DNA of 64,000 nucleotides. It comes from Lachnospiraceae bacterium (lineage in GTDB: Bacteria > Bacillota > Clostridia > Lachnospirales > Lachnospiraceae). Under the pieces are notes generated by a model, which saw only the letters and a program-made list of their open reading frames with translations, had not been told where the DNA came from and searched no databases. The translations under genes and the position numbers were made by a program. Positions 1 to 10,347 of the stretch are shown one piece after another. The DNA lies in the NCBI GenBank assembly GCA_029068555.1, contig JAIECJ010000094.1, forward strand, positions 62,001 through 126,000, written 5' to 3'. Position 1 is the stretch's first letter; every line of letters starts with the position of its first letter.

Positions 1-156
1 ATGACAATTATATGTGAAAAGAGACATGATAATTTAGTATTTAGGGCGGTAGAGGCTGTAGCGCTGACTGGTTTGCTCCTAGTGTGTATTTCATATAGTA
101 TAAGCGTCACATATAACCCATTTATTTATTTTGACTTTTAAGGAGTCGGTATCATT

Positions 157-1728
157 ATGAAAAAAATGCCTTGTAAGAATATCGGAGTCTGGATTTTACC
201 AGTTTTATTTGCAATAGTATTGTTTTTTTTGGCAGGTGCGAATTTGAAGTCGTTTTATTGTCTGATAAAAGATGGAAAAATTGATAAAAATGCAATTGAG
301 AATGAGTATAAATCGGAATTCTATAGAAAAGACCAGTTTTTGGATTTATATGGGATGTCTTTAAGCGCATTGGGTAAGAAGATGCTGGGGAACTTTGAAT
401 ATGTAAAAGATGAGTCAGGAATTGTGCATTTAATAAGCTCGGCAAGTATCACAGAGGAATCCACGGAACAGTTTCTAAAAGATATACTGAAGCTAAAAGA
501 GTCTTTAGATAAGCAGGGAATCCCATTGGTTTATGTACAAATCCCATCAAGGGAAATGGAGGGATATTCTGATTATCCAAGCAATGCATTTAATAAAACA
601 GATAAGACGATTAAGGATCTAAAAAAGAAGCTGGATGATAACAACATTGATAATATTGACATTGGTGAGAAATGCTTGGATTCTCCAGATGCACTGCCAA
701 AAGATCAGTTCTTTTTTAAAACGGATATACATTTGACAACAGATGCTGAAATGTGGGTAGGGAAACAGTTATTAGCATATCTAAATGAAAATACACCATG
801 TGAGATTGCCCCTGATATTTTTGATATTAACACTTATAGGAAAGAGACATATTCTTTTAGGGGAAATCTTGCTCGTGAGGGAGGAAAGTATTTTACTAAG
901 GCAGATGAATTTATAATATATATTCCGGATTATGAGACCTCTTTTTTATTGTCGAATCCGCTTCAGGGTGTTGAAAAGTCAGGGATATTTGACGATACAG
1001 TTATGAACAGTTACACGAGGCTAGGTGATATAGATGAGTATGTATATTGGGTTACTAATTATTTGCAGTTTACATCGCCTTTCTATAATATAACGAATAA
1101 TTTGAAGGACAAAAATAATATATTAATTATTATGGATTCGATGTGTTTTAGGACAGTTTCATACCTATCTTTAGGCTGCCATAAGGTTACAATCCTTGAT
1201 CCTAGATATTTTGGGGGGACTGATTATATTGATATAGCGCTCAAGGGTGATGAGTATGATGCTGTTATAGTGTGCCATTCTTCAACGTTGTTTGGGAATA
1301 GTTTTTTTCCTGAACAAGAGCAGAAAGAAAGACTAAATATACTAAATTCTGAGAATTCGGTCACTACACATAGTTTAGATTATTGTAATGGTGTATGGAC
1401 GGAAAATACAAATATTTTAAATGCCAGTAGAACCTCACCATATATAGAGTTAAGTGGATGGGCAGCTGATCTTCAGGTGGGACTTCCGGCGAGTAATGTG
1501 TATGTCGCAATTGGAACACATATATTAAAATGCGATTATGGAATTGAGAGCCAGTCTTTGGCAGACTATTTTAATAATATCAATCTACAAAATGCGGGAT
1601 TTAATGTAAAAATCCCTATGGACTTAGTCATAACAGATCAGGCAGATAAGTGTTCACTATGGGTAGTATCAGCTGACGGAACAACTGTATATAAAACGTT
1701 TGATTATGTAATAAACTTAGGAGAATGA
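157..1728 (+). CDS. AlgX/AlgJ-like SGNH-hydrolase-family membrane-anchored protein (putative polysaccharide O-acetylation)
   Basis: N-terminal TM segment; FFKTDIHLTTDAEMWVG segment resembling the AlgX/DltD-type D-x-H region; lies in a glycan operon. Confidence 0.6.
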   Translation: MKKMPCKNIGVWILPVLFAIVLFFLAGANLKSFYCLIKDGKIDKNAIENEYKSEFYRKDQFLDLYGMSLSALGKKMLGNFEYVKDESGIVHLISSASITEESTEQFLKDILKLKESLDKQGIPLVYVQIPSREMEGYSDYPSNAFNKTDKTIKDLKKKLDDNNIDNIDIGEKCLDSPDALPKDQFFFKTDIHLTTDAEMWVGKQLLAYLNENTPCEIAPDIFDINTYRKETYSFRGNLAREGGKYFTKADEFIIYIPDYETSFLLSNPLQGVEKSGIFDDTVMNSYTRLGDIDEYVYWVTNYLQFTSPFYNITNNLKDKNNILIIMDSMCFRTVSYLSLGCHKVTILDPRYFGGTDYIDIALKGDEYDAVIVCHSSTLFGNSFFPEQEQKERLNILNSENSVTTHSLDYCNGVWTENTNILNASRTSPYIELSGWAADLQVGLPASNVYVAIGTHILKCDYGIESQSLADYFNNINLQNAGFNVKIPMDLVITDQADKCSLWVVSADGTTVYKTFDYVINLGE

Positions 1729-4700
1729 GATTAATGAGGATAGTGGAAAGAATTAAGAGCCTGAACAGGTTGAAAAGGAGGGGCTTGCTACTGTTTGCAG
1801 TGGCAATAATTATAATATGTTTTTCAACAGGCTATAGAGATATTGAAATGAATATATACTACAACAGCTATCCTCAAAATGCCACGGTTACTCAGGTATG
1901 CTGGGATACGGGAAAGGGATTTTCTGCTGATGAGGTTAGTACACAAGCGGTTGAACCGGTTACTAAGCTTGTGGTTGATAAGAGCTATGCAGGAAAGTTG
2001 AAAAATATTAGGATTGATTTTGTAGATTCTTCAGGAGCGGTGAACGTCAATCAAATCGTGATAAAAAGACAAGGATTGGTATTAGGGACATATAGAGGTC
2101 AGGAACTTATTGAAAATTTGTTTCCTTTAAATGATATTGAAGTGCTAGGAGATGAAGCAGGCGACTATGTTGTTAAATGTACTTCGGTTGATGGATATGT
2201 AGGATGCAGCTCGGAGTTTGTAACACAAATTAATTCTCTATTCGAAAAACAGCCAATTGAGTATGTCATAAGTGCAATAATTGGGGTGCTTATACTGGTG
2301 GCTATAGCATATTTTATGACATTAGAAATATTCAGTTGGGAAAGATTATTAATTTTGGCAGCTGGTGTAGTAACTTTTATATTTATAGCAATGTATGATG
2401 GTATATCGGGTAGTATTCAGATGGAGATTGTGTATAAAGAATACCCCGAAAATTCAAATATGGTACAGTTGTTGATTGATATGGGCGAATATCCATACAA
2501 ATATCAGGTAATCACAGAGCATATTGCTCCTATAACAAGATTTGAGATTAGTCAGAAATATACAGATAAAATTTCAAAGTTGAGAATAGATTTTACGGAT
2601 TCACAGGGAAAGATAGCGATAGAAAAAATACGGATTAAAAAAAATGGTATTATACTTAAAGACGTTCGGTCAAATGAATTGAGTAGTATGTTGTGTGGAT
2701 TATCTGATTTGGAATTGGAAGAGACAGGGCACACAGGCATATTTGAGATGAACAGTGTATCCGATGATGGATATGCATGGTTTACTGTAGAGTTTGTGAA
2801 AGTTTTAAATGAATATTTTTATGTACAACGGCAGGAAAGATATAGTGCTATTGTCCTTTTGGCATTAAGCTTGATTTTACTCTGGAACAGAAAGCTGTGC
2901 ATGGGATTTATAGCATATTGGTGTACAAAACTGGATGATTTAATTGAAAAGAGAATCACGATTAAAAAGATTTTTATTGTTAGCGGAATATTTTTTTTAG
3001 GAGTTTTATATTGTTATAGGAACTATATTGTAGGAAATGCAGTTTTTGTTTTTCGTGACATAGCTGGAGATTCGATTAATCAGAGTTTTCCTAATCAGTA
3101 CCATTATGCAGATTTGATTTCTAAAGGGGAATGGATATTTGGTTGGGATTTTGCGGAAGGAATGGGAGCGGTGAAGCGCTTTGGATCCGTTACCATTTTC
3201 GATTGGCCCATTTTGTTTGGAACAAAAGCACTTCCGTATCTTTTGGGAATAAGCCAGATTATTAAAATAGTTCTGGCTTATATTATAATGTATTTTTACC
3301 TAAGAACATTGAAAAGAAGGGAGATAACATCCCATATTGGAGCTATGTCATATGCCTTATGCGGGTATATGATGGTAAGGCAGTATTGGAAGTCATATCC
3401 TAATATAGTGGTTTTAACGGCTTTGGTGTTGCTGTGTATGGAGATAGCTATTTCAAAGAAAAAATTTAAGTGGCTTCCAGTTGCTCTATTTGTGTATTGT
3501 ATTAGCTTTAACTCATATAATACTTGCCTTATGTTTGCAATGATGGTTGGATATACATTATTCCGATACTTTCAGTTAAATGATACTTATAAAATGAAAG
3601 AATTAGTGCTTTTGACTGCCAGAGCAGTTAGTGCATATATAGTTGCAATTTTTGCTTCTGCGCTTGTTGTTCTGCCCTCTCTGGCAGTAAATTTGGGAGG
3701 AAGCAGGTTTAAAGAGGGGACTCAATCTGTGAAAGAGCGTTTACTTTCACTTACCAGCCCTGAAATTCTTAAGACAGCTTTTTTTAGAACCATAAGTAAT
3801 GATTGGTTGGGATTTGACCAGTATTTTGTTGGTTGGGATAATATCCTAATATCACCTAGCTTTTACTGTGGCATTTTGCTTTTGGTGTTGGTGCCATTAG
3901 CTGTAATGCGACAGAAAAAAGGGAGAAAGATATCATCAGTAGTCGCAATTGGATTTATTCTTGCTTATACATTTTTGCCGGGTTTGAATTATTTAATGAA
4001 CGGTTTTAGTGAAGTCTCTTTTCGGCTTTCATCGATCTGGGTATTCTATGTTATTATATATCTTGGAACATTAGGAATGGATATATGGATAGCAGAACGA
4101 TCTAAACAAAAGATGGTAACGTTGAGTACACTGTTTTGCATTATGATTATGGCGACTGCGTTAAGTATAGGTACAGAATACTTTGATGCCAAAATATATG
4201 TAAGAACAATAGGGATTTTACTGATGTTTGCATTTCTGGTACTAACAGCAGACAGAATAAATAAGAATGTCTTTTATTGTATTATGGTATTGCTGGTATC
4301 TATTGACTTATTTTCAAATGCATACATTTTTTGCGATACTCCGATAAAAGTAACAGAGGGTAGATTGAGTGCATATAGAGATGAGACGGTAGATCATATA
4401 AAGGAGATGGATGGCAATAGCCTTTATAGAATCGAGAAATCCCCAAAAGTATATTACTGTGACTCGTTATATCAAAATTTTTATGGAACTAATCAGTATT
4501 CCGGGCAAATTAATGATGATTTGTACAAATTTTATTCAAAATTGAATATTCCGGTATACTATGAGTCTTCAAGACATTTTTTGTCAGGATTGAATAACAG
4601 CAATAGCTTATATTCTCTTTTAGGTGTAAAGTATATTATTCCAGAAGCTGTTATAGATAATAATTATGGTCTTGACTTATCGAAAGAAATAGATGGTACA

Positions 4701-5579
4701 TATATAAACAATAAAGTTTTGCCTATTGGATTTTGTTATGATAACATTATTAATTATGAAGATTTTGAGTCTTTAGGCATTAGTGAAAAGCGTAAAGCTA
4801 TATTAGATAGCTGCGTTTTGCAAGCGGAAGAATTGATATATGGCATAAATATAAAAAATGCTTGGGATTATAACGAGCATTTACAGGGAAATACTGTTTC
4901 TTATGTTTATGATGAAGCAGATAAGGCGATATATTTTGACACGATTAATGCAGATAAAGTGGTTGTATTGGATTTTATTACGCAAGGAATTAATGACATG
5001 GCATATAGTCGAGTTTATTATGGAAATATTGAGACAGAAATCGGAACCACATATATAAGTTCTGCAGAGAGTGATAAAGTACAGCATTTAGAGCTTTGCG
5101 GTTTTCCTATATCATATATAAAGATGGACTCATCTAGGATAATGAATATAAGAGATATTAAAATCAGCGCATATGATAAAGATTTGTATTATGAAAAATT
5201 GGACGAATATATAGAAAACCGCCGCCTCCAATCATTTGACTGCAAAAAATTTGCCAAGAACAGAATAGAGGGGAGTGTCAAAAATGATAAAAATTCCATA
5301 TTGTTCTTTTCTATTCCATATGATATAGGATGGAATATTTATGTAGATGGAACCAAGTCTGAATTAATGAAAGTTAATTATGGTTTTATAGGTACATACC
5401 TTCCAGCAGGTGATCATGATGTAGTTCTGCAATATAGAATGCCATATCTAAATATATCAGCTGTAATAACAATAATTGGTTTGGCGGCAATGATTGTATG
5501 GTTTGTATATTGGCGCAAAAGAGAAAAAGGAGATAATGCAAGTGGTGAGAATATCAGTTGTGGTACCAGTGTACAATGA
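1725..5579 (+). CDS. YfhO-family large polytopic membrane protein with two N-terminal extracytoplasmic repeats
   Basis: 1284 aa, many TM segments, FRDIAGDSINQSFPNQYHYADLI and C-terminal extracytoplasmic domain typical of YfhO family; overlaps the upstream gene by 4 nt. Confidence 0.75.
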   Translation: MRLMRIVERIKSLNRLKRRGLLLFAVAIIIICFSTGYRDIEMNIYYNSYPQNATVTQVCWDTGKGFSADEVSTQAVEPVTKLVVDKSYAGKLKNIRIDFVDSSGAVNVNQIVIKRQGLVLGTYRGQELIENLFPLNDIEVLGDEAGDYVVKCTSVDGYVGCSSEFVTQINSLFEKQPIEYVISAIIGVLILVAIAYFMTLEIFSWERLLILAAGVVTFIFIAMYDGISGSIQMEIVYKEYPENSNMVQLLIDMGEYPYKYQVITEHIAPITRFEISQKYTDKISKLRIDFTDSQGKIAIEKIRIKKNGIILKDVRSNELSSMLCGLSDLELEETGHTGIFEMNSVSDDGYAWFTVEFVKVLNEYFYVQRQERYSAIVLLALSLILLWNRKLCMGFIAYWCTKLDDLIEKRITIKKIFIVSGIFFLGVLYCYRNYIVGNAVFVFRDIAGDSINQSFPNQYHYADLISKGEWIFGWDFAEGMGAVKRFGSVTIFDWPILFGTKALPYLLGISQIIKIVLAYIIMYFYLRTLKRREITSHIGAMSYALCGYMMVRQYWKSYPNIVVLTALVLLCMEIAISKKKFKWLPVALFVYCISFNSYNTCLMFAMMVGYTLFRYFQLNDTYKMKELVLLTARAVSAYIVAIFASALVVLPSLAVNLGGSRFKEGTQSVKERLLSLTSPEILKTAFFRTISNDWLGFDQYFVGWDNILISPSFYCGILLLVLVPLAVMRQKKGRKISSVVAIGFILAYTFLPGLNYLMNGFSEVSFRLSSIWVFYVIIYLGTLGMDIWIAERSKQKMVTLSTLFCIMIMATALSIGTEYFDAKIYVRTIGILLMFAFLVLTADRINKNVFYCIMVLLVSIDLFSNAYIFCDTPIKVTEGRLSAYRDETVDHIKEMDGNSLYRIEKSPKVYYCDSLYQNFYGTNQYSGQINDDLYKFYSKLNIPVYYESSRHFLSGLNNSNSLYSLLGVKYIIPEAVIDNNYGLDLSKEIDGTYINNKVLPIGFCYDNIINYEDFESLGISEKRKAILDSCVLQAEELIYGINIKNAWDYNEHLQGNTVSYVYDEADKAIYFDTINADKVVVLDFITQGINDMAYSRVYYGNIETEIGTTYISSAESDKVQHLELCGFPISYIKMDSSRIMNIRDIKISAYDKDLYYEKLDEYIENRRLQSFDCKKFAKNRIEGSVKNDKNSILFFSIPYDIGWNIYVDGTKSELMKVNYGFIGTYLPAGDHDVVLQYRMPYLNISAVITIIGLAAMIVWFVYWRKREKGDNASGENISCGTSVQ

Positions 5580-6489
5580 AGATGGAAACGTTGCAGAATT
5601 GCACAGGGAAATAAAGGAAGTCTGTGAAAGTAACAAATATATATATGAAATCATTTTTGTTAATGACGGATCTTCAGATAAAACAGAAGAAATCTGCAGA
5701 ACATTAAAGCCCCTGAAATATATCGCAATGCGCAGAAATTTTGGACAGACTGCTGCCATGGATGCCGGAATTAAGGCATCACAATATGAATATATTGTAA
5801 CAATGGACGGTGATCGGCAGAATGATCCGGCAGATATTCCAATGATGATCCAGTATCTTGAGGTCAATGATTTGGATGTGGTGTCTGGATGGCGTAAACA
5901 CAGAAAAGATACTTTGATGAAAAATTTTACGTCAAGAGGAGCGAATCTGCTTCGGCACATATTGGTGCATGATGGTATTCATGACAGTGGATGCTCCTTA
6001 AAGGTCTATAAAAGAGAATGTTTTGAACATATTAATCTATATGGGGAACAGCACCGTTTTATTCCGGCAATTCTGAAAATAAAGGGATTCCGTGTGGGCG
6101 AGGTAATTGTAAACCATCGTCCCAGAACTGCCGGAAAGACAAAATATAATTGGAAACGTACCATAAAAGGATTTGTTGATATGATTTCAGTGTGGTTTTG
6201 GAATAAGTACTCTACAAGACCATTACATTTGCTTGGGGGAGTAGGACTGGCATTTTTGCTGCTTGGAGGTGGCTGCGGTATCTGGTCTGTTGTTTTGTTC
6301 TGCATGGGAAGAAAAATGTCAGACAATATTTTTCCACCATTGCTGACCGTGTTCTTTGCCATCATAGGTATATTGCTATTTATTTTTGGATTGATGAGTG
6401 AGATATTGGTAAAGACATATTATGGGACAGGGATAGATTCGTCATATAGTATAAAAGAGTCAGTGGATTTCTCAAATAATGAAGACTAA
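5536..6489 (+). CDS. GT2 glycosyltransferase, DPM1/GtrB-like with C-terminal TM pair
   Basis: VRISVVVPVYNEDGNV, FVNDGSSDKT, MDGDRQNDP; start moved to ATG 5536 (AAAAGGAG RBS) from ORF track 5494. Confidence 0.9.
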   Translation: MQVVRISVVVPVYNEDGNVAELHREIKEVCESNKYIYEIIFVNDGSSDKTEEICRTLKPLKYIAMRRNFGQTAAMDAGIKASQYEYIVTMDGDRQNDPADIPMMIQYLEVNDLDVVSGWRKHRKDTLMKNFTSRGANLLRHILVHDGIHDSGCSLKVYKRECFEHINLYGEQHRFIPAILKIKGFRVGEVIVNHRPRTAGKTKYNWKRTIKGFVDMISVWFWNKYSTRPLHLLGGVGLAFLLLGGGCGIWSVVLFCMGRKMSDNIFPPLLTVFFAIIGILLFIFGLMSEILVKTYYGTGIDSSYSIKESVDFSNNED

Positions 6490-6601
6490 GAGACAATGAT
6501 GCAAAAAAGTGCAGGACAAAGTGGTAATATATATTCTGCAAAGGAAACACATAATTAAAAGAGCCACTTGACATACTGATATACAAATGCAGTTTTTGTA
6601 T

Positions 6602-6630
6602 TTGACAATATAGTATAAGAGGTATACTAT
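6602..6630 (+). promoter_or_regulatory. Candidate sigma70-type promoter upstream of the epimerase gene
   Basis: TTGACA (6602-6607), 17-nt spacer, TACTAT (6625-6630). Confidence 0.5.
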
Positions 6631-6704
6631 TTTGAGTGTAGTTGAAATTTTTGGAAATACGTTGTACTCAAGTGGAATTATTGTGGATGTGTGGAGGTTA
6701 TATT

Positions 6705-7856
6705 GTGAAAAAAATATTAATAACAGGTGGAGCAGGTTTTATAGGAACAGAGATAGTGAAGCAGCTGCACCAAAAGGGCGGATATGAAATTACGGTATTG
6801 GATGTAATGACACAGCAGATACATGGGCAGGATTGGGAAAAATCTTATTTGTATCAGTCTATTAGGGATTTTTGTAAAATTATTAAGGCAGATGTAAGGG
6901 ACTTTGACATGGTTAAGGAAGCTGTCGGTGATAATGAATGCATTATTCATTTGGCGGCGGAAACTGGTACAGGACAGTCGATGTACATGATTAATCAGTA
7001 TAATGAAGTAAATATTATGGGCACATCAAATCTTTTGCAGGCAATATCAAGTCTGGGGGATAGAGGCAGGGTAAAGAAAATTATTTTATCATCATCCAGA
7101 TCGGTATATGGTGAAGGAAAGTACAGGTGCCCTGAATGTGGAATTGTTTATCCATCTGCGCGTAATAAGGAGAATATGCAGAAGGGTGATTTTGGGATGT
7201 ATTGCGATGTGTGTGGACAGAGACTTGAAAAAGAGTATACTTCAGAGGATAGTATGATAAAGCCGGCATCTTTGTATGCATTTACCAAATATGCGCAGGA
7301 AAGAATGCTGGAAACAATGTGCCCCGCGCTTGGGATAGAGTATACGATATTCCGGTTTCAGAATGTATATGGTGTGGGTCAATCGTTAAAAAATCCGTAT
7401 ACTGGTATTTTGTCAATATTTTCAACACTTATGCTGGAGAATAAGCCTGTAAATATATTTGAGGATGGACTGGAAAGCCGAGATTTTATCAATGTTGTGG
7501 ACACTGCTGCGGCAGTGATTAAGTCTATCGACGAGCCAAGAAGTAATTCAGAAATAATTAATATTGGAAGCGGAATTGGGACAAGTGTAATTGAAATTGC
7601 AGCGTTTTTGAAGAAAGCTTATGAGAGCAAGAGTGTTATAAATATAACAGGTGATTTTAGAATTGGTGATATAGCACATAATATAGCGGATATATCTAAG
7701 GCGAAAGCGATACTGGGATTTGAGCAGAGGATTTCACTTGAACAGGGGCTTGAGCAGTTTTGCGCCTGGGTTAAGGGACAAAATATTGATAATAGCGGTT
7801 ATGAAAAATCATTAAAGGAAATGGAAGATTCTGGGATGTTTGTGCGGAAGCTGTAA
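6705..7856 (+). CDS. NAD-dependent sugar epimerase (extended SDR) with zinc-ribbon-like insert
   Basis: KILITGGAGFIGTEIV; YAFTKYAQE; CPEC...CDVCG insert; GTG start 6705 preceded by GGAGG. Confidence 0.85.
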   Translation: MKKILITGGAGFIGTEIVKQLHQKGGYEITVLDVMTQQIHGQDWEKSYLYQSIRDFCKIIKADVRDFDMVKEAVGDNECIIHLAAETGTGQSMYMINQYNEVNIMGTSNLLQAISSLGDRGRVKKIILSSSRSVYGEGKYRCPECGIVYPSARNKENMQKGDFGMYCDVCGQRLEKEYTSEDSMIKPASLYAFTKYAQERMLETMCPALGIEYTIFRFQNVYGVGQSLKNPYTGILSIFSTLMLENKPVNIFEDGLESRDFINVVDTAAAVIKSIDEPRSNSEIINIGSGIGTSVIEIAAFLKKAYESKSVINITGDFRIGDIAHNIADISKAKAILGFEQRISLEQGLEQFCAWVKGQNIDNSGYEKSLKEMEDSGMFVRKL

Positions 7857-7870
7857 GGTGAGTATTGAAA

Positions 7871-10021
7871 ATGGGAAAAAGAAAGTTTTACAAAAATTCT
7901 TTTTTAATAGTCTGGTTTATGTTGACTATTTTCGGTTTTATCTATATAAGGGGAACGCGGTACGCTTCATTTTCAGGTGATTACAATAGAAGCATTCAAT
8001 TAAATGAATGTTTGGGTGAAGTGAATCAATATGAAACTTCGGATGGCTATAATTTTGTGGTGCAAGGTGATGACCCTTGGATTTTATTGGATTTTAGTTC
8101 ATTAACTGGCAACGGGATAAGGGGAGTTGCGATTGAGCTGAATTCTTCTATAGCTTTGTCATCTGTTAAGATGTTTTATGGAAGAGAATCAGCTGATTTC
8201 ACAGAGCTGGATAAAACCGTTCTGGAGGGACAAGGTAGTGTAATCGAGACAAACTTTCCGGAAGCTTTCAAATATTTAAGGCTTAATATCAGTCAGGATT
8301 TTGGTATTGCTAGTATTAGTATTGCGGATGATTATAAAATACAATATAAAAATGTTCATTTTAAGTATATGTGCATGCTGCTAATCAATTTGTTGATTTC
8401 TGCATTAATTGCTTATAGTGAGAGATTTAACAGGAAGCTAATAAAAGTTGATGCACAGCTAAAAAGTTTTGGAAAGCTGTTATTTATTAATAAATTAAAA
8501 GTATTTATAAGGGTTATTATACCTTTTGCCATATTTATTTTGCTTTTTGTCTGCGAATATATTTTTGGCAGTAGGAGGGGGACCTTGTATTTTAATATAT
8601 ATCGCGTGCTGGTTTTTACATGTATAATAAGCATTTTAATTTTTGCCTACTTATATCGAAATATATGTATGCAGTATGTTCATATCTATTATTTTATCCT
8701 TGTAATGAGTATTGGGACATGTACAATACTGACAATTCCGGCAGTTGCCGGAACAACTTGGGACGACGAGACACATTATTCCAGGACAGCAGTTGTGTCG
8801 TGGGGACAAAATGGCTTAATTTCCTACGCGGATAATGAAGTTTCCTATCCATATATATTTCGATTTTGGATGGACGAAAGCAGTATATATAAGCATGAGA
8901 TAAGAGAATATTGGGAGGAGTCGATAGACACAAAAGCGGAAATTAATCCAGTGCTGGAAAAGTCCGAGAATGCAGGGGGACTCGGGGCAACATTTGTATC
9001 ATATATTCCGGGAGCTGTAGGTTTGGTGATCGGGAGAGGATTAGGATTAAGTTTTACACACACATATATGCTTGGCAAATGGATGAATTTGTTATGTTAT
9101 TCAGCTCTCTTTAGTTTGTCAATAAAAATGGTTAAAGAGAGAGGAAAACTGTTAATTGCTGTAATTGGCATGATTCCAACCAGTCTGTGTCTGGCTTCCG
9201 CATATGCATATGATTGGTGGGTCGTAAGTTTTGTTATATTTGGATATGCAATGTGTATTAGGGAAGTGCGGCTATTTCAGGAAATACGTATGCCTCAGCT
9301 CGTGAAAATACTTTTTATTATGGTAATTGGAATATTACCTAAGGCTGTATATTTTCCATTGCTGTTTCCGGTCATGTTTATGGATTATAAAAAGGATAAA
9401 CATACTCATGTTAAGCGATTTGCCGTAGTTTTTGCTATGGTTATATTAATAGCTACATTTGCTTTGCCCATATTATTTAACGGTGCTGGAACAGGTGATA
9501 CTAGAGGCGGAGAGGCGGTAAATTCTTCGGAACAGATTAAGTATATACTTAATAATCCCCTGCAATATACACTTATTTTGCTTAAATTTTTAAAAACGTA
9601 TTTGTCACCGGATCAGGCACATGATTATCTGACATATATGGCTTATTACGGAAAGGCAGAATATCATACTTTATGTATGCTTATAATAGGTGTAATTGCA
9701 GTCATTGACAACGGTAAGCTAAGTGAGAAGTCACGGATTATAATTTGTCAGCGGTGTGCGGCGGCAGCTGCATGTTTTGCGTCAATGGCATTGGCAGCCA
9801 CAGCTCTTTATGTGTCATTTACACCTGTTGGATATGACACAGTGCTGGGATGTCAGTACCGATATATACTTCCAGTTCTTTTCCCATTTTTGTATTTTAT
9901 AGGGAAAATGGATATAGATGTTGGTGAGAAAATTAAGAGTAATATATTTGCAATAGCGACAACAATTATGGCTATAATATTTTTATATGGCTTATATAGT
10001 TTGCGAGTATGTAATTTTTAG
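7871..10021 (+). CDS. DUF2142-family membrane protein
   Basis: Polytopic; AGTTWDDETHYSRTAVVSWG and PKAVYFPLLFPV typical of DUF2142; ATG at 7871 (track uses TTG 7865). Confidence 0.75.
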   Translation: MGKRKFYKNSFLIVWFMLTIFGFIYIRGTRYASFSGDYNRSIQLNECLGEVNQYETSDGYNFVVQGDDPWILLDFSSLTGNGIRGVAIELNSSIALSSVKMFYGRESADFTELDKTVLEGQGSVIETNFPEAFKYLRLNISQDFGIASISIADDYKIQYKNVHFKYMCMLLINLLISALIAYSERFNRKLIKVDAQLKSFGKLLFINKLKVFIRVIIPFAIFILLFVCEYIFGSRRGTLYFNIYRVLVFTCIISILIFAYLYRNICMQYVHIYYFILVMSIGTCTILTIPAVAGTTWDDETHYSRTAVVSWGQNGLISYADNEVSYPYIFRFWMDESSIYKHEIREYWEESIDTKAEINPVLEKSENAGGLGATFVSYIPGAVGLVIGRGLGLSFTHTYMLGKWMNLLCYSALFSLSIKMVKERGKLLIAVIGMIPTSLCLASAYAYDWWVVSFVIFGYAMCIREVRLFQEIRMPQLVKILFIMVIGILPKAVYFPLLFPVMFMDYKKDKHTHVKRFAVVFAMVILIATFALPILFNGAGTGDTRGGEAVNSSEQIKYILNNPLQYTLILLKFLKTYLSPDQAHDYLTYMAYYGKAEYHTLCMLIIGVIAVIDNGKLSEKSRIIICQRCAAAAACFASMALAATALYVSFTPVGYDTVLGCQYRYILPVLFPFLYFIGKMDIDVGEKIKSNIFAIATTIMAIIFLYGLYSLRVCNF

Positions 10022-10188
10022 AGGCGAGTCTATATATAGCATGAATAAGTAATCTCATGTGTAGGCGCTGGTGAAACAAAACAGTGACGTACAGGGTATT
10101 GGCTTTCGGATATTATTTAATGGATTAATGCTTTGGAAGCCCTCTGTACGTTTTATTTATGCAAAAAATAACGCTACGCCTCTAAAAA
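10015..10188. repeat. Intergenic element with nested inverted repeats
   Basis: 12-bp perfect outer IR TTTTTAGAGGCG (10015-10026)/CGCCTCTAAAAA (10177-10188); inner ACGTACAG (10087-10094)/CTGTACGT (10144-10151) and GGCTTTC/GGAAGCC. Confidence 0.6.
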
Positions 10189-10347
10189 CATAAAATCTTG
10201 ATTGGTTAATCTAGGAATATTACATATTTTAGTCGCATTTTGAAAGGTTTTGTGATAAAATACGTTTGTGCGTTAAAGAGGTAAGGTTCAGAATATGGAG
10301 ATTATGCTTCATTTTAAGATGATAATAGGAGATAGCAGGTAGGGATT

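Noticed and set aside
222-232. Poly-T run in the first gene as a phase-variation tract
   Set aside because: Short homopolymer in an AT-rich gene; no evidence of variability from one sequence
5457-5960. 167-aa antisense ORF
   Set aside because: Opposite the GT2 gene with canonical motifs; no support
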